Source: Streptomyces morookaense (lineage in GTDB: Bacteria > Actinomycetota > Actinomycetes > Streptomycetales > Streptomycetaceae). From it: a stretch of 64,000 nt of DNA. How positions within the stretch are numbered: position 1 is the first letter of the stretch; every line of letters starts with the position of its first letter. The stretch covers positions 86,052-150,051 of the forward strand of contig NZ_JABBXF010000032.1 in NCBI RefSeq assembly GCF_013030945.1, in the 5' to 3' direction. This document shows, in pieces, positions 7,703 to 16,981 of this stretch. Under the pieces are notes generated by a model. It was not told where the DNA came from. It saw only the letters and a list, made by a program, of their open reading frames with translations, and did no database searches. The position numbers and the translations under genes were made by a program.

Positions 7703-9193
7703 ATGACCGAGCACGTACGGGTGGCGGTGATCGGGGCCGGGTTCGGGGGGCTGGGGGCGGCCGTGCGGCTGCGGCGGGAAGGGGTCACCGACTTCGTGGT
7801 CCTGGAGCGCGCCGGAGCCGTCGGCGGGACCTGGCGGGACAACACGTATCCGGGCTGCGCCTGCGACGTCCCCTCCCATCTCTATTCCTTCTCCTTCGCC
7901 CCCAACCCCGAGTGGCCCCGCAACTTCTCCGGGCAGGAGCACATCCGTGCCTATCTGGAGCGGGTCACCGATGTCTTCGGACTGCGGCCGCACATCCGGT
8001 TCAACTGCGAGGTGAGGGCCATGCGGTGGGACGCGGACCGGCTCCTCTGGGAGATCGACGCCGGTGACCGTGCCCTCACCGCCGACGTCGTCGTCTCCGC
8101 CACCGGGCCGCTCGCCGATCCCAAGGTGCCGGACGTGCCGGGGCTCGACGGGTTCTCCGGCGCGGTCTTCCACTCCTCCCGCTGGGACCACTCCTACGAC
8201 CTGCGCGACAAGCGCGTCGCCGTCATCGGCACCGGCGCCTCCGCCATCCAGCTCGTGCCCGGCATCCAGCCGGACGTCCGGCGGCTCACGCTCTTCCAGC
8301 GCACCCCGCCCTGGGTGCTGCCGCGCGCCGACCGGCGGATCACCGCGGCCGAGCGCTGGCTGCACACCCGGGTGCCCGCCACCCGCGCCCTGCGGCGCGG
8401 AATGCTCTGGGGCATCAGGGAGGTTCAGGTCAACCTGTTCACCAAATACCCCGACCAGCTGGGCTGGATAGAAGGCCTCGCCAAGTCCCATATGGCCAAG
8501 GCGATCAAGGATCCGGAGATGCGGGCCCTGCTCACCCCGGACTACCGCATCGGCTGCAAGCGCATACTGCTGTCCAACGACTACTACCCGGCCCTCGCGC
8601 AGCCCAATGTCGACCTCGTCGCCTCCGGGCTCGCCGAGGTGCGCGGTTCCACGCTCGTCGCCGCCGACGGCACCGAGGCCGAGGCCGACGCCATCGTCTT
8701 CGGCACCGGATTCCGGGTGACCGCCATGCCCATCGCAGAGCGCGTCACCGGCGCCGCCGGGACCACGCTCGCCGAGGAGTGGAAGGACGGCATGGCCGCC
8801 CTGCGCGGCACCAGCGCCGCCGGTTTCCCCAACTTCCTCACCATCATCGGGCCCAACACCGGCCTCGGGAACAGCTCGATGATCCTCATCATCGAGGCCC
8901 AGCTGAACTACCTCGCCGACTTCCTCCGCCAGCTCGGCACCCTCGGCGGCCGCGCCGCGCTCGACGCCCGCCCCTCCGCCGTCCGTGCCTGGAACCGGCG
9001 CCTGCAGCAGCGGCTGCAGCGCACCGTCTGGAACACCGGCGGCTGCGACAGCTGGTACCTCGACGCGGAGGGCCGCAACACCGTGGTCTGGCCCGGGAGT
9101 ACGGGCGAGTTCCGCCGGGTCACCCGCCGCGTCGACCTCGCCGAGTACCAGCTGCTGCGCGCCGCCCGCGTCCCGGCGGAGGCCGCCCGGTGA
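7703..9193 (+). CDS. flavin-containing monooxygenase (Baeyer-Villiger type)
   Basis: 496 residues. First Rossmann motif GAGFGGLGAA at about residues 10-19 binds FAD. The GGTWRDNTYPGCACD segment and the second Rossmann motif VIGTGASAIQ at about 173-182 (NADPH) are both present. Between them lies FSGAVFHSSRWD, close to the FxGxxxHxxxW fingerprint of Baeyer-Villiger monooxygenases. It should add one oxygen to a ketone or similar substrate using NADPH; substrate unknown. The stop overlaps the GTG of the following SDR, so the two probably act in one oxidation pathway. Confidence 0.9.
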   Translation: MTEHVRVAVIGAGFGGLGAAVRLRREGVTDFVVLERAGAVGGTWRDNTYPGCACDVPSHLYSFSFAPNPEWPRNFSGQEHIRAYLERVTDVFGLRPHIRFNCEVRAMRWDADRLLWEIDAGDRALTADVVVSATGPLADPKVPDVPGLDGFSGAVFHSSRWDHSYDLRDKRVAVIGTGASAIQLVPGIQPDVRRLTLFQRTPPWVLPRADRRITAAERWLHTRVPATRALRRGMLWGIREVQVNLFTKYPDQLGWIEGLAKSHMAKAIKDPEMRALLTPDYRIGCKRILLSNDYYPALAQPNVDLVASGLAEVRGSTLVAADGTEAEADAIVFGTGFRVTAMPIAERVTGAAGTTLAEEWKDGMAALRGTSAAGFPNFLTIIGPNTGLGNSSMILIIEAQLNYLADFLRQLGTLGGRAALDARPSAVRAWNRRLQQRLQRTVWNTGGCDSWYLDAEGRNTVVWPGSTGEFRRVTRRVDLAEYQLLRAARVPAEAAR

Positions 9194-10074
9194 GCGCCCG
9201 TACGAGCCTGGCCGGCCAGGTCGCCGTCGTCACCGGCGCCGCGCGCGGCGTGGGGGAGCTGCTCGCCCGCAAGCTGGCCGCGCGCGGGGCGCACGTGGCC
9301 CTGGTGGGCCTGGAGCCCGCCGAACTGCGGCGCGTCGCCGAGACGTTGCGCACCGACTCCGCCCACTGGCACGCCGACGTCACCGACCACACGGCCATGT
9401 CCCAGGTGGCCCGCGAGGTCAAGGCCCGCTTCGGCAAGGCGGACATCGTCGTCGCCAACGCCGGTGTCGCCACGGGCGGTCCGCTGGCCGCCTCCGACCC
9501 GGAGGCGTGGCGCCGCGTCGTCGAGGTCAACCTCGTCGGCAGCGCCGTCACCGGGCGGGCCTTCCTGCCCGTCCTGGCCGAGAGCCGTGGCTACCTGCTG
9601 CAGATCGCCTCGTTCGCCGCCCTCGCACCGGCGCCGATGATGACCGCGTACTGCGCGTCCAAGGCGGGCGTGGAGGCGTACGCGCACTGCCTGCGCGCCG
9701 AGGTGGGGCACAAGGGCGTACGGGTCGGGGTGGCGTATCTCAGCTGGACGGACACCGACATGGTGCGCGGCGCCGACGAGGTCGACGTGATGCGGGAGCT
9801 GCGGCAGCGGCTGCCGTGGCCCGCCAACCGCACGTATCCGCTCGGCCCCGCCGTCGACCGGCTCGTGGCGGGCATCGAGCGCCGTTCGGCGCATGTGTAC
9901 GCCCAGTGGTGGCTGCGCGGGATGCAGCCGGTGCGGTGGGCGCTGCCGGGGCTGATCGCCCTGGGCGGGCCGCGCGAGATGCGGCGCGCGGAGCCCCGGC
10001 TGACGGCCCTGCCCGGCGGGCTCGTGGGCGCAGGCGGCCGGGCGGACACCGCGGCCCGCACAGAGCGTAGTTGA
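9190..10074 (+). CDS. short-chain dehydrogenase/reductase
   Basis: 294 residues from the GTG at 9190, which overlaps the monooxygenase stop (GTGA). Classical SDR signatures: TGAARGVG at 15-22, NAG (VVANAGVA), catalytic Tyr154 and Lys158 in YCASK. The C-terminal tail of about 90 residues, with WWLRGMQPVRW, is longer than in minimal SDRs and resembles lipid or steroid-acting members. Coupled to the upstream monooxygenase, it likely oxidises or reduces the same substrate class. Confidence 0.9.
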   Translation: MSARTSLAGQVAVVTGAARGVGELLARKLAARGAHVALVGLEPAELRRVAETLRTDSAHWHADVTDHTAMSQVAREVKARFGKADIVVANAGVATGGPLAASDPEAWRRVVEVNLVGSAVTGRAFLPVLAESRGYLLQIASFAALAPAPMMTAYCASKAGVEAYAHCLRAEVGHKGVRVGVAYLSWTDTDMVRGADEVDVMRELRQRLPWPANRTYPLGPAVDRLVAGIERRSAHVYAQWWLRGMQPVRWALPGLIALGGPREMRRAEPRLTALPGGLVGAGGRADTAARTERS

Positions 10075-10150
10075 TCGAAATGCGGCATTCGTCCCCGCAT
10101 GTGAGGCTGGCCGTGCCCGATCACCATCACCCCTGAGGAGTGAGCACAGC

Positions 10151-10336
10151 ATGGGCATGAAGGACGACATGCAGAAGAAGGCCCAGCAGGCCAGGCAGAA
10201 GGCCCAGCAGGCCAAGCAGCAGGCGCAGCAGAAGGGGCAGCAGTCCCAGGACAAGGTGCGTCAGCAGCAGCAAGAGCGCGAGCAGCAGGGGCGCCAGCAG
10301 TCCCTGGACGACATCCAGGACGAGCTGGGCGACTGA
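10151..10336 (+). CDS. small Gln/Lys-rich coiled-coil protein
   Basis: 61 residues, strong ribosome binding site (TGAGGAGTGA) before the ATG. Nearly the whole chain is built from Q, K, R and A in an AQQAKQQAQQ pattern, predicting a single highly charged helix; the end is acidic (LDDIQDELGD). No catalytic features. Small Gln-rich proteins of this type are common in Streptomyces with no assigned role. It is closed by a near-perfect terminator hairpin. Confidence 0.75.
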   Translation: MGMKDDMQKKAQQARQKAQQAKQQAQQKGQQSQDKVRQQQQEREQQGRQQSLDDIQDELGD

Positions 10337-10354
10337 TCCGGCGGGTTCATGACC

Positions 10355-10388
10355 AGTTCCCCGCGCCCCGAAAGGGGCGCGGGGAACT
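10355..10388 (+). terminator. hairpin terminator / intergenic repeat copy
   Basis: Perfect 15-bp stem (AGTTCCCCGCGCCCC with its complement) and a GAAA tetraloop, 19 bases after the small Gln-rich gene. It lies between convergent genes and can serve both. It is also a copy of the intergenic repeat family described in the findings. Confidence 0.85.
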
Positions 10389-10421
10389 GCGCGATCAGCC
10401 GAGAACAACCCGCAGACGACG

Positions 10422-13400
10422 TCAGGCCCGCGGCGGCAGCACCGGCCGCCGCAGGTCCGGCACCCCGGAATAGTCCGGCGGCGTGGCGGCACCGTGCCGC
10501 TCCAAAAGGTCCAGCGCCAGCGCCACGGCGTCGTCCAGCTGCTTGTGCCGCCCCTCCGCCCAGTCCAGCGGCGTGCGGTCCACCTCGATGTCCGGCTCGA
10601 CGCCGTGGTTCTCCACGCCCCACCGATAGGCGTCGAACCAGGCCGCGTTCATCGGCACCGTGATCGAGGTGCCGTCGCCCAGCCGGTGCCGGCCGGTCAT
10701 GCCGACCACGCCGCCCCAGGTGCGCAGGCCCACCACCGGGCCGATGCCCTGGAGTTTGAAGGCCGCGGTGATCATGTCGCCGTCGGAGGAGGTCATTTCG
10801 TCGGCGATGGCGACGACCGGGCCGCGCGGCGCGTTGCTCGCGTACGACACGGGCTGGGCGTCGCGCGTGAGGTCCCAGCCGATGATGGTGCGGGTGAGCT
10901 TCTCCACCACCAGCTCGCTGATGTTGCCGCCCGCGTTGCCGCGCACGTCGACGATCAGGGCCGGGAGCGACATCTCCATCCGCAGGTCGCGGTTGAACTG
11001 CGCCCAGCCGGAGCCGCCCATGTCGGGGATGTGCAGGTAACCGCACTTGCCGCCGCTGAGTTCGCGGACGACCGCGCGGCGCTTGGCCACCCAGTCCTGG
11101 TAGCGCAGCGGCCGTTCGTCGATGAGCGGGACGACGGCCACGCGGCGCACGTGCCCGTCCGCCTCGGGCGGGTGGAACGCCAGCTCGACCGTGGTGCCGC
11201 CGGCCGCCGCCAGCAGCGGGTACGGGCCGGCGACCGGGTCGACGGGGCGGCCGTCGACGTGGGTGAGGATCGCGCCCTCGCGGATGCCCGAACCGGCCAG
11301 CGGCGAACGGGCCTTGGAGTCCGAGGAGTCGCCGGGCAGGATGCGCCGCACCGCCCAGCTGCCGTCCTTCAGGTGCGTGAGGTTCGCGCCGAGCAGGCCG
11401 ATCGCGCGCTGGTAGTGCGGCGGGCCCTCGTTGCGGCGGGCGGGGGTGACATACGCGTGCGAGGTGCCGAGTTCGCCGAGGACCTCGCGGAGCAGGTCGG
11501 CGAACTCGTCGGGGGTGGCGACGTGTTCGACCAGCGGCCGGTACTGCTCCAGCACCGCGTCCCAGTCGATGCCGCACATGCCCGGCTCCCAGAAGTACGC
11601 CCGGACGATCCTGCCCGCCTCCGCGTACGCCTGCCGCCACTCCGCGGCCGGGTCGACCTCGTGCAGGATGCGGCGCATGTCGATGTAGACGGTCGTCTCG
11701 GGGTCGCCGGACTCGGTCGCGGGCACGGCCCGCAGGTCGCCCTCGTCGTTGACGACGAGCCGGGTTCCGTCGCCGCTGACCGCGAACCAGTCGATGGACG
11801 AGGTGAGTTCGGAGCGCTTGGCCTTGGCCAGGTCGAAGTGCTCCAGCGTGGGGCGGCCGGAGGTGTCGGCGGGGTTGGCGAAGGTCTCGCCGAGCGCGCC
11901 GGAGATCGGCCAGCGCAGCCACACCAGCCCGCCGCCGCTGACGGGGAAGAGGTGCGAGTACTTGGAGGCGGCGACGGGGAAGGGGGTCACCCGGCTCGCC
12001 AGGCCCTCGGCCTCGACCAGGGTCGCGCCCTCCTCGCCGGCGGTGTCCTCCTGGTCGAGCCCGCCGCCCGCGGGGCGGCCCTCGATGGTCAGGGCGAACG
12101 GCGAGGGCGTCGCCGAGGACAGCGGGACGAGGTAGGGGCGGCAGCCCAGCGGGAAGGACAGGTCGCCGGTGTGCACGTCGTAGACCGGGTCGAAGCCGCG
12201 CCAGGAGAGGAAGGCGAGGTAGCGGCCGTCGCGGGTGAACACCGGCTGTTCGTCCTCGAAGCGGCCGTCGGTGACGTCCACGACCGTCCCGTCCGTCAGT
12301 CTGGCGATCCTGATCTGCCGCAGCGAGCGGCCGATGCCGGGGTGGGACCAGGTCAGCCAGGCCGAGTCGGGGGAGAAACTCAGGTCCCGCACGGGCCCGT
12401 TGGCGGACCGGACCAGCTCGGTGACCTCGCCCGTGCCCTCCGCCGAGGTGTCCACCAGCAGCAGCCGCCCGTCGTGCGCGGCCACGGCCAGCCGCTCCCC
12501 GTCCGGCGAGGCGAGCGTCTCGTGCACCCGCCCGATCCGCCCGGCCGCCAGCCGGCGCGGTGCCGACGGCCCGGCGGCGCGCGGAAGTTGGGCGATCTCG
12601 ATGGCGTCCTCGCCCTCCGCGTCCGTCACATACGCGATACGGCCGGTCGAGCCGAGCATCTCCGGCAGCCGCACCCGCACGCCCGGGGTGTCGGCGATGG
12701 CCCGGGCGGGGCCGTCGCGGTGGGTGAGCCAGTAGAGGCTGCCGCGCACCTGGACGGCGCTGGCCCGGCCGGTGGTGTCCACGGCCAGGGCGTCGACGTG
12801 GTTCGAGGCCTGCACCTGGTAGGTGCGGCGCCCGGCGCGCGGGCCGCCGAGGCGGACGTCCAGCCGGCGGGGGACGGCGTCCGGCCCGAAGTCCTCCACC
12901 AGCCACAGCGCGCCCGCGCACTGGTAGACCACGCGCGAGCCGTCGGTCGAGGCGTGCCGCGCGTAGAAGTCGGCGTGGTCGGTGTGCCGGCGCAGGTCCG
13001 AGCCGTCGGGGAGGACGGAGTAGAGGTTGCCGGTGCCCTCGTGGTCGGAGAGGAAGGCGATCCGGCCGCCCACGAACATCACCGAGTCCAGGTGGCCGTT
13101 CAGATCCGGTACCAGCCGCTTGCCGTGCAGCCACAGCCTGCCCATGGCGCCGCCCCGGTAGCGCTTCCAGGAGGCGGGCTCGTGCGGCGGCTTGCCCGCG
13201 AGCAGCAGGGTGCGGTGCTCGCCGTCCAGGTCGGCCATCGCGATGTCGGACACCGGACCCCACGGCAGCCGCAGGCCCGGGCTGCCGTCGGTGGGCAGCC
13301 GGTAGGCCCAGGAGAAATAGGAGAAGGGCTGGCCGTGCGAGGAGACGGCGAGGATGTCGTACCCGCTGCCGCGGTCGGAGGGCGCCCAGCCGCAGACCCG

Positions 13401-13691
13401 GGCGTCGCTGCTGCCCCAGTGGCTGAGCCGGCGGGCGGGCCCGCCGGAGACGGGCACGAGATGGATCTCGGGATCGAGGCTGCGCCAGGTGGTGAAGGCG
13501 ATCGACTCCCCGTCGGGGGCGAACCGCGGATGCCCGCAACGGGTGCGGTCGACGGTGAGCCGCCAGGCCCGGCCGCCTTCCGGGGCGAGCGGGGCGAGCC
13601 AGAGGTCGTCCTCCGCGACGAAGCAGAGACGATCCCCATGGAGATGGGGGAACCGCAGGTACGAGCCGGTTGCGTCGCTCACAGACACCAT
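10422..13691 (-). CDS. Tricorn protease homologue
   Basis: 1089 residues from the ATG at 13691. The N-terminal two thirds is beta-propeller with repeated SPD/APDG turns. A PDZ-like stretch (GSGIREGAILTHVDGRPV) and a C-terminal tail-specific-protease core follow. The Tricorn tetrad can be recognised: His in GTSHAYV, Ser-Asp in EMTSSDGD and Glu in ENHGVEPD. Tricorn trims peptides released by the proteasome in the cytoplasm, which fits actinomycetes that possess proteasomes. It is transcribed divergently from the TetR gene, with two inverted repeats between them that could control both. Confidence 0.92.
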   Translation of the reverse strand: MVSVSDATGSYLRFPHLHGDRLCFVAEDDLWLAPLAPEGGRAWRLTVDRTRCGHPRFAPDGESIAFTTWRSLDPEIHLVPVSGGPARRLSHWGSSDARVCGWAPSDRGSGYDILAVSSHGQPFSYFSWAYRLPTDGSPGLRLPWGPVSDIAMADLDGEHRTLLLAGKPPHEPASWKRYRGGAMGRLWLHGKRLVPDLNGHLDSVMFVGGRIAFLSDHEGTGNLYSVLPDGSDLRRHTDHADFYARHASTDGSRVVYQCAGALWLVEDFGPDAVPRRLDVRLGGPRAGRRTYQVQASNHVDALAVDTTGRASAVQVRGSLYWLTHRDGPARAIADTPGVRVRLPEMLGSTGRIAYVTDAEGEDAIEIAQLPRAAGPSAPRRLAAGRIGRVHETLASPDGERLAVAAHDGRLLLVDTSAEGTGEVTELVRSANGPVRDLSFSPDSAWLTWSHPGIGRSLRQIRIARLTDGTVVDVTDGRFEDEQPVFTRDGRYLAFLSWRGFDPVYDVHTGDLSFPLGCRPYLVPLSSATPSPFALTIEGRPAGGGLDQEDTAGEEGATLVEAEGLASRVTPFPVAASKYSHLFPVSGGGLVWLRWPISGALGETFANPADTSGRPTLEHFDLAKAKRSELTSSIDWFAVSGDGTRLVVNDEGDLRAVPATESGDPETTVYIDMRRILHEVDPAAEWRQAYAEAGRIVRAYFWEPGMCGIDWDAVLEQYRPLVEHVATPDEFADLLREVLGELGTSHAYVTPARRNEGPPHYQRAIGLLGANLTHLKDGSWAVRRILPGDSSDSKARSPLAGSGIREGAILTHVDGRPVDPVAGPYPLLAAAGGTTVELAFHPPEADGHVRRVAVVPLIDERPLRYQDWVAKRRAVVRELSGGKCGYLHIPDMGGSGWAQFNRDLRMEMSLPALIVDVRGNAGGNISELVVEKLTRTIIGWDLTRDAQPVSYASNAPRGPVVAIADEMTSSDGDMITAAFKLQGIGPVVGLRTWGGVVGMTGRHRLGDGTSITVPMNAAWFDAYRWGVENHGVEPDIEVDRTPLDWAEGRHKQLDDAVALALDLLERHGAATPPDYSGVPDLRRPVLPPRA

Positions 13692-13753
13692 GGTTTCGGC
13701 CGGTGGGGCCCCCGGCAACTCGGTCCGTGCCCCGCAGTGACCGAGAACACCAT

Positions 13754-13771
13754 CGAAACGGTCCCGTTTCG
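13754..13771. promoter_or_regulatory. inverted repeat, putative TetR operator 1
   Basis: CGAAACGG-TC-CCGTTTCG, perfect 8-bp arms with a 2-base centre, between the Tricorn and TetR genes. It shares the CGAAAC half-site with the second repeat at 13798-13816. Confidence 0.65.
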
Positions 13772-13797
13772 CTCCCTGCCCGGCTTACGCTCGTACG

Positions 13798-13816
13798 GTA
13801 CGAAACCGTTTCGTAC
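13798..13816. promoter_or_regulatory. inverted repeat, putative TetR operator 2
   Basis: GTACGAAA-CCG-TTTCGTAC, perfect 8-bp arms around 3 bases, 27 bases before the TetR start. This is the usual size and place of a TetR autoregulatory operator. Confidence 0.7.
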
Positions 13817-13843
13817 GACAGCTTCGGCCGGGAAGGAGGCGGA

Positions 13844-14443
13844 ATGCCGACGGACACACCCAAGCCGGCGGTGCGCCGCACCCGGCTGACGCCCGAACGC
13901 GAGGCCGAACTCTACGAGGCGGTTCTCGCACTTCTGCGCGAGGTCGGTTACGACGCCCTCACGATGGACGCCGTCGCCGCCCGGACCCGCGCCAGCAAGG
14001 CCACCCTCTACCGCCAGTGGAAGGGCAAGCCCGAGCTGGTCGCGAGCGCGCTGCGGCACAACAAGCCGATGAGTCTGGCGGACATCGACACCGGCACGGT
14101 GCGCGGTGACCTCCAGTCCATGGTCTGCAGCGCCGACCAGGACCGGATGGACAAGGATGCGGCCCTCATGCGGGGGCTCCAGCATGCGATCCACCGCGAT
14201 CCGGACCTGAAACAGGCGCTGCGCGAGGTGCTGATCCAGCCCGAGATGGATGCGCTGGACGCCATGTTCCGGCGGGCCGTCGACCGGGGGGAGATCGAAG
14301 CGGGCAATCCGGCGCTGCCGTTCGTCGGGCACATGGTGCTCGGCGGCTTCATCGCCCGTCCGCTGATCGAGGACCGCACCGCGGACTCGGAGTACCTCAG
14401 CCGCTACATCGACGCCGTGATCCTCCCCGCTCTCGGCCTCTAG
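13844..14443 (+). CDS. TetR-family repressor
   Basis: 199 residues from the ATG at 13844 with the strong site GGAAGGAGG. The N-terminal helix-turn-helix (MDAVAARTRASKATLYRQW, about residues 42-60) is followed by an all-helical ligand domain. It precedes an MMPL exporter by 100 bases on the same strand, a common repressor-pump arrangement, so its ligand is probably an exported compound. Two dyads upstream are likely its sites and could also affect the divergent Tricorn gene. Confidence 0.88.
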   Translation: MPTDTPKPAVRRTRLTPEREAELYEAVLALLREVGYDALTMDAVAARTRASKATLYRQWKGKPELVASALRHNKPMSLADIDTGTVRGDLQSMVCSADQDRMDKDAALMRGLQHAIHRDPDLKQALREVLIQPEMDALDAMFRRAVDRGEIEAGNPALPFVGHMVLGGFIARPLIEDRTADSEYLSRYIDAVILPALGL

Positions 14444-14542
14444 ATCCACAACGCATATGAACCACCTGACACGCCGCTCTCGTCGTCGGGCTGGTCTCCC
14501 ACGCCCGTAATTCCGTACCGATCCGACGGGAGCACACGCCTC

Positions 14543-16753
14543 GTGGCCACGTTCCTCTACAAACTCGGCCGGCTCGCCTTCCGGCGCCGCTGGTACGTCG
14601 CCCTGATATGGGTGACGCTGCTGGCACTCGCCGGAACAGGCGCCGCCACCGCCTCCAAAGCCACCAACGACAGCTTCTCCATCCCCGGCACCGAGGCGCA
14701 GCACGCCTTCGACCTGCTCGAGAAGCGCAACCCCGGCCAGCGTGCCGACGGCGCGAGCGCGCGCCTGGTGTTCAAGGCCCCCGAGGGCCAGAAGATCACC
14801 GACCCGAAGAACACGGCCAAGGTCGAGAAGGTCGTCGCCGAGCTGAAGGGCGGGGGCTCTCAGGTCGAGTCGGTCGCCGACCCGTTCCAGGCGAAGGCCG
14901 TCAGCAGGGACGGGACCACCGCGTACGCGTCCGTCACCTACAAGGTGAAGTCCAACGAGCTCACCGAGGACTCGCGCACCAACCTCAAGGACGCGGCCGC
15001 GCACGGGCGCGACGACGGGCTGACCGTCGAGACCGGCGGCAGCGCGCTGCAGTCCATGCCCGAGGGCGGCAACACCGAGGTCTTCGGCATGGTGATCTCC
15101 GCCTTCGTGCTGCTGATCACCTTCGGCTCGCTGGTCGCGGCGGGGCTGCCGCTGCTGACCGCGATCATCGGCGTCGGCATCGGCATCTCCTCGATCACCG
15201 CGCTCTCCGCCACGCTGGGCCTCTCCAGCAACACCTCGACGCTCGCGATGATGATCGGCCTCGCGGTCGGCATCGACTACGCGCTCTTCATCGTCTCCCG
15301 CTACCGGGCCGAGATGGCGGAGGGCCGTGAGCGCGAGGAGGCCGCCGGACGGGCCGTCGGCACGGCCGGCTCCGCCGTCGTCTTCGCCGGCCTCACGGTC
15401 GTCATCGCGCTGGCCGGCCTGGCCGTCGTCAACATCCCGATCCTGACCCAGATGGGCCTCGCCGCGGCCGGCACGGTCGCCATCGCGGTGCTGATCGCCC
15501 TCACCCTGATCCCGGCACTGCTGGGCTTCTGGGGCCGCAAGGTCCTCTCCCGCAAGGCGCGCAAGGGCGCTGCCGGCGAGGGCGGGGACGCCAAGCCCAA
15601 CATGGGCACCCGCTGGGCACGCTTCGTGCTGCGCCGCCCGGTGCTGGTGCTGCTGGCCGGTGTGATCGGCCTCGGCGCGGTCGCCGTCCCGGCGGCCTCG
15701 CTGGAGCTGGGCCTGCCGGACGACGGCTCGCAGCCGGTGAAGACGACCCAGCGCAAGGCGTACGACCTGCTGTCGGACGGCTTCGGCCCCGGCTTCAACG
15801 GGCCGCTGATGCTGGTCGTGGACGCCGCCAAGAGCGACAACCCGAAGGCCGCGGCGGAGTCCGTCGAGAAGACGGTCAAGGGCCTGGACGATGTCGCCAT
15901 GGTCACCCCGGCCCGCTTCAACCACGACGGCGACACCGCGACGATCACGGTCATCCCCAAGTCCAAGCCCAGCGGCAAGGAGACCGAGGACCTCGTCCAC
16001 GCGATCCGCGACAAGGGCGCGTCCATCAAGGGCGACACGGGCGCCCAGGTGCTCGTCACGGGCGCGACGGCGATGAACATCGACGTCTCGCAGAAGCTGA
16101 ACGACGCGCTGCTGCCCTACCTGGCGCTGGTGGTCGGCCTGGCCTTCCTGCTGCTGATGGTCGTCTTCCGCTCGGTGCTGGTGCCGCTCAAGGCGGCGCT
16201 GGGCTTCCTGCTCTCGGTCGTCGCCGCGCTGGGCGCCGTCGTCGCCGTCTTCCAGTGGGGCTGGCTCAGCGGGGTCTTCGGGGTCGAGGAGACCGGCCCG
16301 ATCATGAGCATGATGCCGATCTTCATGGTGGGCGTGGTGTTCGGCCTCGCGATGGACTACGAGGTGTTCCTCGTGACCCGTATGCGGGAGGCGTTCGTGC
16401 ACGGCGAGCGTCCGGGCGAGGCGGTCGTGACGGGCTTCCGGCACGGGGCGCGGGTGGTGACCGCTGCGGCGATCATCATGATCAGCGTCTTCGCCGGCTT
16501 CATCGGCTCGTCCGAATCGATGATCAAGATGATGGGCTTCGGCCTCGCGATCGCGGTCTTCTTCGACGCGTTCGTCGTTCGCATGGCGATCGTTCCGGCG
16601 GTGCTGGCCCTGCTGGGCAAGGCGGCGTGGTGGCTGCCGGCCACGTTGGGCAAGGTGCTGCCCAACGTGGATGTAGAGGGTGAGGGCCTCGCCGAGGCCA
16701 AGCCGGTTGCCTTGGCGGACCCCGACGAGGACCCGCGCCTGACGCGCGTCTGA
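14543..16753 (+). CDS. MMPL-family RND-type exporter
   Basis: 736 residues from the GTG at 14543. One TM helix near residue 20, a large extracytoplasmic loop, five TM helices, then the same arrangement repeated: the duplicated MMPL/RND topology. The GIDYALFIVSRYR and AMDYEVFLVTRMR motifs contain the Asp-Tyr pairs that carry the proton-relay in mycobacterial MmpL proteins. Expected to export lipids or hydrophobic drugs using the proton gradient. Probably controlled by the TetR encoded just upstream. Confidence 0.9.
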   Translation: MATFLYKLGRLAFRRRWYVALIWVTLLALAGTGAATASKATNDSFSIPGTEAQHAFDLLEKRNPGQRADGASARLVFKAPEGQKITDPKNTAKVEKVVAELKGGGSQVESVADPFQAKAVSRDGTTAYASVTYKVKSNELTEDSRTNLKDAAAHGRDDGLTVETGGSALQSMPEGGNTEVFGMVISAFVLLITFGSLVAAGLPLLTAIIGVGIGISSITALSATLGLSSNTSTLAMMIGLAVGIDYALFIVSRYRAEMAEGREREEAAGRAVGTAGSAVVFAGLTVVIALAGLAVVNIPILTQMGLAAAGTVAIAVLIALTLIPALLGFWGRKVLSRKARKGAAGEGGDAKPNMGTRWARFVLRRPVLVLLAGVIGLGAVAVPAASLELGLPDDGSQPVKTTQRKAYDLLSDGFGPGFNGPLMLVVDAAKSDNPKAAAESVEKTVKGLDDVAMVTPARFNHDGDTATITVIPKSKPSGKETEDLVHAIRDKGASIKGDTGAQVLVTGATAMNIDVSQKLNDALLPYLALVVGLAFLLLMVVFRSVLVPLKAALGFLLSVVAALGAVVAVFQWGWLSGVFGVEETGPIMSMMPIFMVGVVFGLAMDYEVFLVTRMREAFVHGERPGEAVVTGFRHGARVVTAAAIIMISVFAGFIGSSESMIKMMGFGLAIAVFFDAFVVRMAIVPAVLALLGKAAWWLPATLGKVLPNVDVEGEGLAEAKPVALADPDEDPRLTRV

Positions 16754-16762
16754 GACACCTGC

Positions 16763-16799
16763 CCGACGGCGGCTCTCCCACGGGGCGGGCCGCCGTCGG
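16763..16799 (+). terminator. hairpin terminator after the MMPL gene
   Basis: Eleven-base arms CCGACGGCGGC / GCCGCCGTCGG with a 15-base loop, starting 10 bases after the stop. Confidence 0.75.
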
Positions 16800-16808
16800 C
16801 GTCCGCCT

Positions 16809-16965
16809 GCGCCCCGTAAGGGGCGCGGGGAACTGCGCGACCAGCCCCCACCGGCCCGCAGCCGAACGCACCACCACCCCTGGGGTCCGGGGCGCAGCCC
16901 CGGGTACCTCGGCTGCGGGTGCGTCGTGCTTGCTCGCGCAGTTCCCCGCGCCCCTTACGGGGCGC
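16809..16965. repeat. 157-bp intergenic element with perfect 32-bp terminal inverted repeats
   Basis: Bases 16809-16840 are the exact reverse complement of 16934-16965. Inside, CCCGCAGCCG and CGGCTGCGGG form a second inverted pair, and a GGGTCCGGGGCGCAGCCCCGG core lies between (quoted in part). There is no room for a transposase. Parts of it recur at 25207-25443, 45723-45905 and other intergenic sites. Together with the hairpins at 16763 and 16982 it fills most of the 327-base gap before the MarP-like gene. Confidence 0.85.
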
Positions 16966-16981
16966 CCTGGTGCCGCGCAAC

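Noticed and set aside
10494..13889. Plus-strand frame of 1131 codons over the Tricorn gene
   Set aside because: Shadow of a gene with clear catalytic motifs on the minus strand.
16809..16965. Complete insertion sequence
   Set aside because: The 157-bp element has inverted ends but no room for a transposase and no obvious target duplication could be confirmed.
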